This document shows positions 39,412 through 47,856 of a DNA stretch of 64,000 nt, in pieces (positions within the stretch are counted from its first letter, which is position 1; every line of letters starts with the position of its first letter). Source of the stretch: JAZGGS01 sp963714405 (GTDB taxonomy: Bacteria; Bacteroidota; Ignavibacteria; Ignavibacteriales; Ignavibacteriaceae); assembly GCA_963714405.1 (NCBI GenBank), contig CAVQOH010000002.1, forward strand, positions 124,001 to 188,000, in the 5' to 3' direction. The notes beneath the pieces are model-generated. The model was not told the DNA's origin. It saw nothing but the letters and a program-made list of their open reading frames with translations, and did no database searches. The translations under genes and the position numbers were made by a program.

Positions 39412-40070
39412 TACTGCGATAACGCCCAAATAATAATATTTGTTCCAAATTTTAGTGCTTCTTCTCTTTTTTCCAGTGGATTATTGTGAACGGATTGATC
39501 AGCCCACCCATCACTGGGATTTGATTCATACGTATAATAGACTGCTAAACGTTCTCCAGTAAAAATACCAAAACCTCTTGGTGATTTATTATCGTGTTCA
39601 TGTGTTTTAGGTGGTCCGTTTTTAAAACTGTAAAATACGTTGTACAAACCAAAACTGAATGGAATTTCCTGAAAATTATTATCCGGGTATACTTTTTTCA
39701 TCTCGCGTCTTACTGCATTATCCAAACCGTAATCATCATCAATATAAAGGAAACCACCGCTCTCAAGATATAATCTTAACCTTTCAACTTCATCTTCATT
39801 AAAAACAACGTTACCGTGTCCGGTCATAAATATAAACGGGTAAGAAAACAACTCTTCAGAAGAGATATCTACAAATTGGTACTTAGCATCAACACTGATA
39901 TTTGTATTCTGTTCCACAAAATTTAGTAAGTTAACCTCTGCAGATGGATCGTTATACCAATCCCCGCCGCCATCATATTTTAAACGCGCTATTGAAAAGG
40001 AGCCATCCTTCTGAGAATAAGTACTTTCTGCCAAACCAACCAAGAACAATATTATTAATATTTTTTGCAT
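39411..40070 (-). CDS. DUF4159 secreted protein
   Basis: 219 aa with a signal peptide (ILIILFLVGLAESTYS). FSIARLKYDGGGDWYNDPSAEV and YPFIFMTGHGNVVF match DUF4159, whose fold resembles a glutamine-amidotransferase-like domain; FLYIDDDYGLDNAVRREM follows. Family proteins accompany BatA/VWA and DUF4175 genes. The gene overlaps DUF4175 (TAATG), so the two should be made together. A -7-like TATATTTG lies 55 nt upstream. Confidence 0.87.
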   Translation of the reverse strand: MQKILIILFLVGLAESTYSQKDGSFSIARLKYDGGGDWYNDPSAEVNLLNFVEQNTNISVDAKYQFVDISSEELFSYPFIFMTGHGNVVFNEDEVERLRLYLESGGFLYIDDDYGLDNAVRREMKKVYPDNNFQEIPFSFGLYNVFYSFKNGPPKTHEHDNKSPRGFGIFTGERLAVYYTYESNPSDGWADQSVHNNPLEKREEALKFGTNIIIWALSQ

Positions 40071-40124
40071 ATTCTATCTTTAATTGGAATCAATATATTC
40101 AGCTAAAAAATGAATAGCAATTTA

Positions 40125-40132
40125 CAAATATA
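40125..40132 (-). promoter_or_regulatory. Possible -7 element of the DUF4159-DUF4175 operon
   Basis: Minus-strand TATATTTG, a full TAnnTTTG match 55 nt before the DUF4159 start. No TTG at the expected spacing. Confidence 0.35.
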
Positions 40133-40205
40133 GTGGTGATGAATTATTAGAATTTTGTATTTAACTTATGAATAAAATAAAAAGGATTAAGGGATTAAAT
40201 TTAAT

Positions 40206-40667
40206 ATGAAATACTGGCTATTTAAATCAGAACCAAAGGCTTTTTCTATTGATGATTTAGCAAACTGTCCAGGGAAAAGAACTTACTGGGACGGAATAAG
40301 GAACTACCAGGCAAGAAACTTTATCCGTGATGATATGAAAAAAGGTGATAGCGTTTTATTTTATCACAGCAATACAGATCCGCTTGCTGTTGTTGGTTAT
40401 TGCAAAGTTGTAAAAGAAGGTTACCCGGATCACACACAATTTGAACCTGATAGCAAATATTTTGATCCTACAGCCTTACAAAAAGAACCGCGATGGTATA
40501 TGGTTGATATTAAACTGCTTGAAATATTTAGAAATCCTGTAACTCTTAAAATGATGAAAGAAAATCCCAAACTAAAAGATTTAAGATTGATTCAGCGTGG
40601 AAACAGGTTATCTGTTATGCCGGTTAAAAAACAAGAGTGGGATGAGATTTTTAGGATGGGCGCGTAA
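40206..40667 (+). CDS. EVE-domain protein (thymocyte nuclear protein 1-like)
   Basis: 153-aa protein that is one EVE domain, a PUA-like fold that binds modified nucleobases in DNA or RNA. It starts MKYWLFKSEPKAFSIDDL and has TYWDGIRNYQARNFIRDDM, KGDSVLFYHSNTDP, VVGYCKVVKEGYPDHTQF and the late LRLIQRGNRLSVMPV, the family landmarks in order. Length is standard for a single-domain EVE protein. No restriction or methylase gene is next to it, so a housekeeping rather than defence role is likely. Confidence 0.93.
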   Translation: MKYWLFKSEPKAFSIDDLANCPGKRTYWDGIRNYQARNFIRDDMKKGDSVLFYHSNTDPLAVVGYCKVVKEGYPDHTQFEPDSKYFDPTALQKEPRWYMVDIKLLEIFRNPVTLKMMKENPKLKDLRLIQRGNRLSVMPVKKQEWDEIFRMGA

Positions 40668-40695
40668 CTATTGCTTATTTAAAATAACTATTGAT

Positions 40696-42102
40696 TTAAA
40701 ATCTAAATAAATAATCTAATCCAAAATAAATTGAACCGAGTGTGGAAATAGATCCCTTAAAGTTTAATGAATTGAGTAGTGTATAATTTAATGAAAGAGA
40801 CCCGCCAAATAAATGATTCTTTGATTTGTGTTTAAGGTGTTCAATTTCAGGACCTAAGATAGTCGGATCAACAGAAGATTGTTCTCGTATAGTCCTTTCA
40901 ATTATTACTGAATACTCAGACATAAGAAATTTGTAGAGTACTCCAACGTCAATAAATAGTTTATTATTATAATAATAAAACGGAATATCCAAATTGACTG
41001 CCAACGATGTGAAATTATTTACATCCCAGGAAACAGAATTAATAGTACCAAGGAATGAATAGATAAAGTTTGTTGGTTCTCCATCCCAAACAAAGATAGG
41101 TTTATTAATATCCAATGAGTTTATTTTGTGAATAACTTTTTCACTTGCAATATTCAAACCTATATTTAAATCCAAATGCGAAAATGCTGATTTATATTCT
41201 TTTAGTTTTAATCTATAACCGGCATTTATACTGTAAAAAATCATTTCTTCTTTTGTTTTCGTAAGTGAGAACTCCTCGAAAGGAAGATAGGGCTCAGAAA
41301 CTTTTTCAATGGGAAAAGTGTATTCCAACGCTTCTGTATTAAAACCAAAATGAATTCCGGAATATTCAATGAAGTCTGAAAAATTGATCAGTGAAAGCAA
41401 ATATTCTGAAACAGGTAAATCCAATTTTCTTTTTTGGCCGTTGCTAAATCCCTTTGAAAATAGATTATGCTGATGAAACTCATCTATTTTATATTCTCTG
41501 TTGCTATTATAGTTAATCTCATTTGATTTATAATCCAGCTTCATTTCGGAAATAAGATTATAAATTTCTTCTTCCACTTTTTCCTGGTAATTCAATTCAT
41601 CATCATATGTAAGATTAATATTTTTAGTAAGACATTTATAAGTTAAGAACTTTTGAAAATTTGTATCTACCTTTAATTCGATGGTATACTCAGGAATTTC
41701 CTTTTCAGGTAATTCAAATTCTTCAATTATTGATTCCAATTCATTATTCAATAAATCAGATTCAGTAAGAGAATCTGATTTTTGCAGCTCTTCTTCAATC
41801 CATCTGTTGCTGTTTATTATACTTTTTGATAATTCGTATTGTAAAATATTATAATAATTAGAATCTCGATTAAAGATTTTCTGCTCTGTAATCGAGTTAA
41901 GATATTTCAAATAATAATAAATCAAATCAGGATTAGTTTTAGCAAATTGGTTCAGATTGCTTTCTGCTTGTTCCAATTTATCTTCATCCGTTAGAAAATT
42001 CTGAGGTAAGAAATCAGAAAAAATATTAGTGTAATTTTGTGAGAAAATGAAATTTGGTGAGATAAAAAGAATAATTATACAAATGAAAGAAAATGTTTTC
42101 AT
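40696..42102 (-). CDS. Hypothetical exported protein with probable outer-membrane barrel end
   Basis: 468 aa with a clear signal peptide (KTFSFICIIILFISPNFIFSQ). The first half is helical and rich in Glu, Leu and Asn (EEELQKSDSLTESDLLNNEL). The second half has alternating hydrophobic strands (NHLFGGSLSLNYTLLNSLNF) and ends in Phe (GLDYLFRF), the usual last residue of outer-membrane barrels. No family recognised. It stands alone on the minus strand. Confidence 0.65.
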   Translation of the reverse strand: MKTFSFICIIILFISPNFIFSQNYTNIFSDFLPQNFLTDEDKLEQAESNLNQFAKTNPDLIYYYLKYLNSITEQKIFNRDSNYYNILQYELSKSIINSNRWIEEELQKSDSLTESDLLNNELESIIEEFELPEKEIPEYTIELKVDTNFQKFLTYKCLTKNINLTYDDELNYQEKVEEEIYNLISEMKLDYKSNEINYNSNREYKIDEFHQHNLFSKGFSNGQKRKLDLPVSEYLLSLINFSDFIEYSGIHFGFNTEALEYTFPIEKVSEPYLPFEEFSLTKTKEEMIFYSINAGYRLKLKEYKSAFSHLDLNIGLNIASEKVIHKINSLDINKPIFVWDGEPTNFIYSFLGTINSVSWDVNNFTSLAVNLDIPFYYYNNKLFIDVGVLYKFLMSEYSVIIERTIREQSSVDPTILGPEIEHLKHKSKNHLFGGSLSLNYTLLNSLNFKGSISTLGSIYFGLDYLFRF

Positions 42103-42168
42103 ATTCTTTACTGCCGGAATTCAGAAATAATGATATGGATTTTAGCAAATAATAATTTTATTATCAAA

Positions 42169-42966
42169 TCATTTTCTTGCTTTTATTGAAAACATCATCG
42201 GAATAATATCTTCCATTCCTTTTAATCTCCAGAAGCCATCATTTCCCCTGATGGTGTTTGGAAAAACATTATAAACACTATGAGGAAACTCGTGTAGGAA
42301 TTCAATTTGTAAACCATTTCCGATTAAAGAGTTTATAACTTCGCTTAATGAATGATTCCATCCATATTCAACCAGCTTAATTTTTGCATTTTTATCTGCG
42401 TAAGTTCCCTCTGTTTCTTCAGCAATCGGTTCTTCATCAAAGAAGTAGGAATATTTTAGTTTCTTAAATTCATCATCTAGCATCCAAATGAATGGATGAA
42501 AATCAACAATATAGAATATCCCGCCCGGATTAAGATATTTTGAAATAAGTCTTCCCCATTCATTTAAATCATTTAGCCAACCGATAGTGCCGTAAGAAGT
42601 AAAAACAATATCAAATTTTCCTGTGAGATGTTTTTCAATATCATAAATATTTGAACAAATAAATTTTGCACCAAGATTTAATTCATCATTTAATTTTTCT
42701 GCGGATTTAATAGCTTCTTCAGAAAAATCAACTCCTGTTACTTTTGCTCCTAATCTTGCCCATGAGAGGGAATCCTGCCCAAAATGGCATTGTAAATGAA
42801 GTAACAATTTTCCTGTCACATCACCAAGTTCTTCTAATTCAATATGCTGCAGAGACGATTTACCTTTTTTAAATCCTTCCACATCATAAAAATCAGATTT
42901 TAGATGAATTGGTGTTTTATTATTCCACGCTTTTCTATTCGCTTCTGAATATTTTTTATCATTCAT
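42169..42966 (-). CDS. SAM-dependent methyltransferase
   Basis: Class I methyltransferase, about 265 aa. Motif I is LLLHLQCHFGQDSLSWARLG, followed by KVTGVDFSEEAIKSA and FDIVFTSYGTIGWLNDL. The C-terminal part (DFHPFIWMLDDEF, WNHSLSEVINSLIGNG) matches a family of small-molecule methyltransferases whose substrate is unknown. The start is uncertain: I took ATG at 42966 because the frame upstream (42967-42993) overlaps the terminator hairpin of the preceding gene. No good ribosome site is visible. Confidence 0.85.
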   Translation of the reverse strand: MNDKKYSEANRKAWNNKTPIHLKSDFYDVEGFKKGKSSLQHIELEELGDVTGKLLLHLQCHFGQDSLSWARLGAKVTGVDFSEEAIKSAEKLNDELNLGAKFICSNIYDIEKHLTGKFDIVFTSYGTIGWLNDLNEWGRLISKYLNPGGIFYIVDFHPFIWMLDDEFKKLKYSYFFDEEPIAEETEGTYADKNAKIKLVEYGWNHSLSEVINSLIGNGLQIEFLHEFPHSVYNVFPNTIRGNDGFWRLKGMEDIIPMMFSIKARK

Positions 42967-42985
42967 AATTAAACTCATAAAAAAA

Positions 42986-43007
42986 GCTGCCACATAAAAT
43001 TTGCAGC
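42986..43007 (-). terminator. Terminator after the four-helix membrane protein gene
   Basis: Minus strand GCTGC / GCAGC stem with a 12-nt loop, followed by TTTTTTT. It sits 23 nt after the stop at 43030. Confidence 0.6.
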
Positions 43008-43029
43008 AGCCTTTAGATTACTAATTTAT

Positions 43030-43602
43030 TTATGCAGTTTGCACATCAGGTTTAATTCTCCATGCAAGTACCAATCCACCAATAAACCAGGTTGCACAAA
43101 CATCAATCACGTTAACAATTGTAAAGCCGGTTGCCATATTCCACCAGTTCCAGTTCATAAAATGAACTACAAAACCTGCAAATAAACCGAGCATCATTAC
43201 AAAAATGGCTCTTCTCATAAATGATGGATTCTGGGCCAAAGTCATCATTAATAATACTGCTGCTATAAACGCAGAGATAAAATTAATGATAAAACTTTTT
43301 ATCATAGATTCACCCATATTCCATTCAGATCCCGCAGGATCATAAACCATAAAGTGAATCATAGGACCTGCTTTACGTAATTCCTGCCATTCCTCCATTC
43401 CAAGTGCTTCACCCGTTTCCGAGTAACCAGGGTATATATAAATCCCGGGTTCAGTCAGTTCAGTCTGAATTTGTTTTGCAAGCTCTATGCTGGTTATACC
43501 TTTCATGTCAACCTCATGCCATCCAAGTGCCATCCAGGATATTGCTGTCCAGATAAACACGGCAACAGCTGCAAGAAGCGAGGGTACTACTATTTTTTTC
43601 AT
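43030..43602 (-). CDS. Hypothetical four-helix membrane protein
   Basis: 190-aa membrane protein with an N-terminal helix (VVPSLLAAVAVFIWTAISWMAL), a periplasmic-type loop of about 65 residues (ELTEPGIYIYPGYSETGEA) and three more helices (FIINFISAFIAAVLLMMTL, FVMMLGLFAGFVVHFMNW and NVIDVCATWFIGGLVLAW). No motif recognised. A perfect GGAGGAG ribosome site precedes the ATG, suggesting strong translation. Confidence 0.7.
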   Translation of the reverse strand: MKKIVVPSLLAAVAVFIWTAISWMALGWHEVDMKGITSIELAKQIQTELTEPGIYIYPGYSETGEALGMEEWQELRKAGPMIHFMVYDPAGSEWNMGESMIKSFIINFISAFIAAVLLMMTLAQNPSFMRRAIFVMMLGLFAGFVVHFMNWNWWNMATGFTIVNVIDVCATWFIGGLVLAWRIKPDVQTA

Positions 43603-43651
43603 ATCTCCTCCATGGTTTTGGTTAATGTTTAATGTTAGTTTTTACTAAACT

Positions 43652-44929
43652 TTATTTTGATCTATCTACAATATTTTGCGGAAGTGATTTGGAAGTTTTA
43701 GCTCCAAGTTCTCTGATTTTTTCTGCACGGTTTACAAGATTGCCTGATCCATCTGAAAGTTTTTTCATTGCTCCTTCATAACTGCTTTTAGCCTGATCCA
43801 TCCTGTTTCCAACATCAATCAAATCATTCACAAAACCGACAAACTTATCGTACAAAGCTCCTGATTGTTTTGCTATTTCTAGCACATTCCTGCTCTGATG
43901 CTCCTGTTTCCAAATGTTTGAAATAGTTCTTAAAGTTGCAAGGAGAGTTGATGGAGAAACAATTATAATATTTTTATCGTAAGCATCAACATAAAGGTTA
44001 TCGCCAAACTGAATTGCCATACTGAATGCAGGTTCAATTGGTATAAACATTAAAACAAAATCGAGTGAGCCTGCTTCAAATAAATTCTGATATTCCTTGT
44101 CGCTTAAATCCTTGATATGCCTTTTAACGGAATTAATAAAACTTTTTAAATGAATATTTTTCTGATCATCCTCCTCCGCTGAAACAAGTCGCTCATAATC
44201 AACTAATGATACTTTTGAATCGATAATGATTTTCTTTTCTTCAGGAAGATTTATAATTACATCGGGTCTTTTTCTGCTACCATCTTTCGCAGTATAACTT
44301 TCCTGTAAGGAATATTCTTCACCTTTTCTTAAACCGGAGCGCTCCAAAATTCTTTCCAGCTGAATTTCTCCCCAATCACCCTGTGCTTTTGTGTCACCCT
44401 TTAATGCCTTTACCAGGTTTTGTGCATCCTGGCTCATTTGCAAATTCATCTCTTTAAGAGAAGAGAGCTGTTGCCGCAATGCAGCATTTCTGTCTATGCT
44501 TTCTTTGTTACTCTCTTCAACTTTATTCTGGAATTCAGAAATTCTTTCTTTTAGCGGATTGAGAATTTCCTGTAAATTAGATTTGCTCTGCTCGGAGAAT
44601 TTTGATGTTTTTTCATCAAATATTTTGTTTGCAAGGTTTTCAAACTCCTTGGTGAATTTTTCCTGAAGCTTTTCTACTTCAGCTTTATTTTCTTCAAGTT
44701 TTTGTTGTAGGTTTGAATAATCAGCTTTTAAAGATGAGAAATCGGAGTTAAGTTTGTAAGATTTTTCGCGTTCGGCAGTTAATTCATTTTTAGTTTGTTC
44801 ATTCTCTACCTGAAGAATTTTGTTTCTTTCTTCAAGTCTGCCGCTTTCGTTTTTACTAATTAGTAATTTAATTATCCAGCCTAAAACTAGACCGATAACT
44901 AATCCGAAAATTGCGTACAAAATATCCAT
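43652..44929 (-). CDS. rmuC: DNA recombination protein RmuC
   Basis: 425-aa RmuC family protein, thought to limit inversions at short inverted repeats and linked to nuclease-type domains. An N-terminal membrane anchor (LYAIFGLVIGLVLGWIIKLL) is followed by about 130 residues of coiled coil, then the conserved core KAQGDWGEIQLERILERSGL, RPDVIINLPEEKKIIIDSKV and FVLMFIPIEPAFSMAIQFG. Order and length are as expected. It lies between the ammonia-lyase gene and a membrane-protein gene on the same strand. Confidence 0.94.
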   Translation of the reverse strand: MDILYAIFGLVIGLVLGWIIKLLISKNESGRLEERNKILQVENEQTKNELTAEREKSYKLNSDFSSLKADYSNLQQKLEENKAEVEKLQEKFTKEFENLANKIFDEKTSKFSEQSKSNLQEILNPLKERISEFQNKVEESNKESIDRNAALRQQLSSLKEMNLQMSQDAQNLVKALKGDTKAQGDWGEIQLERILERSGLRKGEEYSLQESYTAKDGSRKRPDVIINLPEEKKIIIDSKVSLVDYERLVSAEEDDQKNIHLKSFINSVKRHIKDLSDKEYQNLFEAGSLDFVLMFIPIEPAFSMAIQFGDNLYVDAYDKNIIIVSPSTLLATLRTISNIWKQEHQSRNVLEIAKQSGALYDKFVGFVNDLIDVGNRMDQAKSSYEGAMKKLSDGSGNLVNRAEKIRELGAKTSKSLPQNIVDRSK

Positions 44930-44970
44930 ATAATCAGTTTAATGATTTTTTCAAAAAAATAAAATTAAAC

Positions 44971-46506
44971 CTAGTCCAAACTTCCAATTTCTTTTTCCAC
45001 TTCTTCCAGTATATCACACGATTTTACCAGTTTTTTCATAGCATTATGATCATTGTACAATGGCCTGTCAATATCAAGAAAATCAACATACTTTCTTATG
45101 ACTTCTTTTGCTTTTGCTACACCCTTTCCTGTTTTATGATCGCGGAAATCAAGAGCTTGTGCAGCAGCCATAAATTCTATTCCCAAAATTCCGTAAGCAT
45201 TATCAATAATCTGTGCATTTTTAATCGCTGTATTCATTCCCATCGATACAAAATCCTCTTGATCCGCAGCCGCAGGAATTGATTGAATAGAGGCAGGAGT
45301 TGAAAGTATTCTTTGTTCTACAATTAAAGTATCTGCAGTATATTGGCTTAACATTAAACCGGAAAACATCCCAGCACCTTTTGTTAAAAAGGCAGGAAGA
45401 CCAACACTTAAGGCAGGATTATTTAATCTATTCATTCTTCTTTCACTTAAAACACTTACCATAGTAACCGCAGCACTAATCATATCCATAGGAAGTGAGA
45501 CGGGAGTTCCCTGGAAATTTGCTCCGGTAAGCGTAAGATGATCTTCAGGCAGGAAAATTGGATTATCTCCAATTCCATTTAATTCAATTTCAATCTGTAT
45601 CCTTGCATGTTCAACTGCATCGTGTGCTGCACCAATAACCTGCGGAGTCGAACGCATTGAATATGCATCCTGTACTTTTTGTTTTAACTTTCCTGTTAAC
45701 AAATCACTTCCGTTGACACATTTCATAATCGCATTTGCACTTCTAACTGCGCCGGGAAATCCTCGCAGTTTATGAAGACGTTCATCGTAAGGTTTCATGT
45801 TTGCATGAAGAGCTTCCAAACTCATAGAAGCAGCTATTTCAGCTTGCTTAAGCCATTTGTTTATATCATATAATTGCAATGCACTTATTGCAGTAATAAA
45901 ATTCGAACCGTTTATTGTTGATAATCCATCACGGGCTTCCAAACCTGGAACTTCAATTCCTGCTTTATTAAAAGCATCTCTGCCAGAAAGTCTTTCGCCT
46001 TTATAAAATGCCTCTCCTTCACCCATCATTAGTAAGGCTATTTGAGACATGGGAGCTAAATCTCCACAAGCACCAACTGAACCTTTTTCGCAGACAACCG
46101 GTGTAACATTTTTATTAAGCATTTCAACGAGCGTTTGTGTTATTACAGGTCTGCATCCGGAATTACCATGAGCGTGTACGTTAATTCTGCCAGTCATTGC
46201 ACCGCGTACATATTCAATCGGCATTGGATCGCCAATTCCAGCAGAGTGATTATAGATTAGATATTTTTGAAAATCCTTTACCTGCTCATCATCTAAAACT
46301 ATTTCAGAAAATTCACCTATTCCAGTATTTACACCATACATAATTTCTTTTGCTTTTATTTTTTCCTCAAGCATTGCACGGCAGATTATTATTTTTTCAA
46401 GTGATGATTTATCGAGTTCAACTTTTTCGTTGAATCTTGCAATTCTCACAATTTTTTCAATAGTTAATCCTGAACCATCAAGAACAATAGCCATTTTAAT
46501 CTCCAA
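44971..46506 (-). CDS. hutH: Histidine/aromatic ammonia-lyase with Ala-Cys-Gly cofactor triad
   Basis: 511-aa MIO-type ammonia-lyase. MYGVNTGIGEFSE has the N-terminal catalytic Tyr, LIYNHSAGIG the residue that in this family selects substrate (His, as in HAL and TAL rather than Phe as in PAL), and LSTINGSNFITA and LSERRMNRLNNPA follow. The cofactor triad is Ala-Cys-Gly (GSVGACGDLAP) instead of Ala-Ser-Gly; the codon is TGT. The late motif is QEDFVSMG, with Phe where HAL has His. No hutU, hutI or hutG is nearby, so tyrosine or another amino acid could be the true substrate. An upstream GGAG near the ATG supports the start. Confidence 0.88.
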   Translation of the reverse strand: MEIKMAIVLDGSGLTIEKIVRIARFNEKVELDKSSLEKIIICRAMLEEKIKAKEIMYGVNTGIGEFSEIVLDDEQVKDFQKYLIYNHSAGIGDPMPIEYVRGAMTGRINVHAHGNSGCRPVITQTLVEMLNKNVTPVVCEKGSVGACGDLAPMSQIALLMMGEGEAFYKGERLSGRDAFNKAGIEVPGLEARDGLSTINGSNFITAISALQLYDINKWLKQAEIAASMSLEALHANMKPYDERLHKLRGFPGAVRSANAIMKCVNGSDLLTGKLKQKVQDAYSMRSTPQVIGAAHDAVEHARIQIEIELNGIGDNPIFLPEDHLTLTGANFQGTPVSLPMDMISAAVTMVSVLSERRMNRLNNPALSVGLPAFLTKGAGMFSGLMLSQYTADTLIVEQRILSTPASIQSIPAAADQEDFVSMGMNTAIKNAQIIDNAYGILGIEFMAAAQALDFRDHKTGKGVAKAKEVIRKYVDFLDIDRPLYNDHNAMKKLVKSCDILEEVEKEIGSLD

Positions 46507-46590
46507 ATAAGATATAATTAGTAAGGCGAAAATTAAATAAATGTGAGGAGAATTCAGAAGAGAAACGAAATGATTATACTAATCAATCTA

Positions 46591-47856
46591 TTATGAAATG
46601 TTTATAAGCTTTTTAATTTTTTCTGAATTTTCCTTATTTGCCCTGTATGAAAACTTTACGGTATCGTGGTCATATTTTACAGAAGTTACTTCTGCAAGAT
46701 TGTGAATAGTTGATGCGAGCTTTGTTTCATCAATACTTAATTCAATTTCTTCTTCCATAAACGAATCTTCAATTAAATTTTTTAAAACATTTTGCAGCTC
46801 TGTGATATTAAATCCCTTTTGAGCAGAAATAATTACAGAATCTTGATAAGTATTTCTAATAAACTCAATTTTAATTTTATCATTTACCAAATCAACCTTA
46901 TTAAAAACTTTTAGTTGCTTTTTATCTTTGCTTCCAAATTCTTTTAATGTTTCATCAACCACTTTAAGATGATCTTCATAATACTGATGTGATAAATCAA
47001 TCAGATGAATAATTATATCAGCATCTCTAACTTCATTTAAAGTACTTTTAAAGGATGCAACAAGATGGGGAGGTAGTTTCCTAATGAATCCAACTGTATC
47101 ACTCATCAAAACTTTTTCTTTTGTATCAAGTTTAATTGCACGGGTAGTTGAATCGAGCGTTGCAAAAAGTTTATCTTCAGCAAAAACTTCCGCTTTTGTG
47201 AACAGATTAAACAAAGTAGATTTACCGGCGTTTGTGTAACCGGCAAGTGCAATTTTTATATAAGTTTCTCTTCCGCTGCTCTGTGTATTTCTTTGCGATT
47301 CAATTTTTTTCAGTTTCTCTTTTAAGTGGCTTATCCTGTTACGAATTAGTCTTCTGTCAGTTTCAATTTGAGTTTCACCGGGTCCTTTTGTTCCAATTCC
47401 ACCATATTGTTTAGAAAGGTGAGTCCATGCGCGCGTTAACCTTGGAAGAACATATTCAAGCTGAGCCAGTTCAACCTGGGTTTTGGCTTCCTTGGTTTTT
47501 GCACGTAAAGCAAATATATCAAGTATCAAACCGCTTCTATCAATAATTTTACGATTAATTAGTTTTTCTAAATTTCTAACCTGCACTGCCGTCAGATCAT
47601 CATCAAAGATTACTAAGCTAATATCATTTAGTTCAACAAGCTGTGCAAGTTCTTCTGCTTTTCCTTTTCCAATGTAAAATGCAGGATCAGCAGAACTTTT
47701 TGCCTGTATGATTTTAAATATCGTATCTGCTCCAGCAGTATCTGCAAGTTCTTCGAGTTCTAAAATGTGTTCTTCAACTGTTTCTTTACTTATTGTTCTC
47801 GTATTAAGTGCTACAAGAATTGCTCTTTCTCTTGTTTTTTTAGGAACTTCAATCAT
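46591..47856 (-). CDS. hflX: GTPase HflX
   Basis: 421-aa ribosome-associated GTPase that splits stalled ribosomes. The N-terminal HflX domain has DTIFKIIQAKSSADPAFYIG and ends with GGIGTKGPGETQIETDRRL. A coiled-coil link precedes the G domain: G1 GYTNAGKSTLFN, G3 DTVGFI, G4 NKVD and G5 SAQKG. Its ATG overlaps the BatA stop as ATGA, so the two genes are coupled. Confidence 0.96.
   Translation of the reverse strand: MIEVPKKTRERAILVALNTRTISKETVEEHILELEELADTAGADTIFKIIQAKSSADPAFYIGKGKAEELAQLVELNDISLVIFDDDLTAVQVRNLEKLINRKIIDRSGLILDIFALRAKTKEAKTQVELAQLEYVLPRLTRAWTHLSKQYGGIGTKGPGETQIETDRRLIRNRISHLKEKLKKIESQRNTQSSGRETYIKIALAGYTNAGKSTLFNLFTKAEVFAEDKLFATLDSTTRAIKLDTKEKVLMSDTVGFIRKLPPHLVASFKSTLNEVRDADIIIHLIDLSHQYYEDHLKVVDETLKEFGSKDKKQLKVFNKVDLVNDKIKIEFIRNTYQDSVIISAQKGFNITELQNVLKNLIEDSFMEEEIELSIDETKLASTIHNLAEVTSVKYDHDTVKFSYRANKENSEKIKKLINIS

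Noticed and set aside
40206..40667. EVE-domain gene as part of a defence island
   Set aside because: No restriction, methylation-dependent nuclease or other defence gene is near, and single-domain EVE proteins are common housekeeping genes.
44971..46506. Histidine-degradation (hut) operon
   Set aside because: The lyase is flanked by rmuC and hflX; no urocanase, imidazolonepropionase or HutG/HutC gene is present, so the substrate is not assumed to be histidine.
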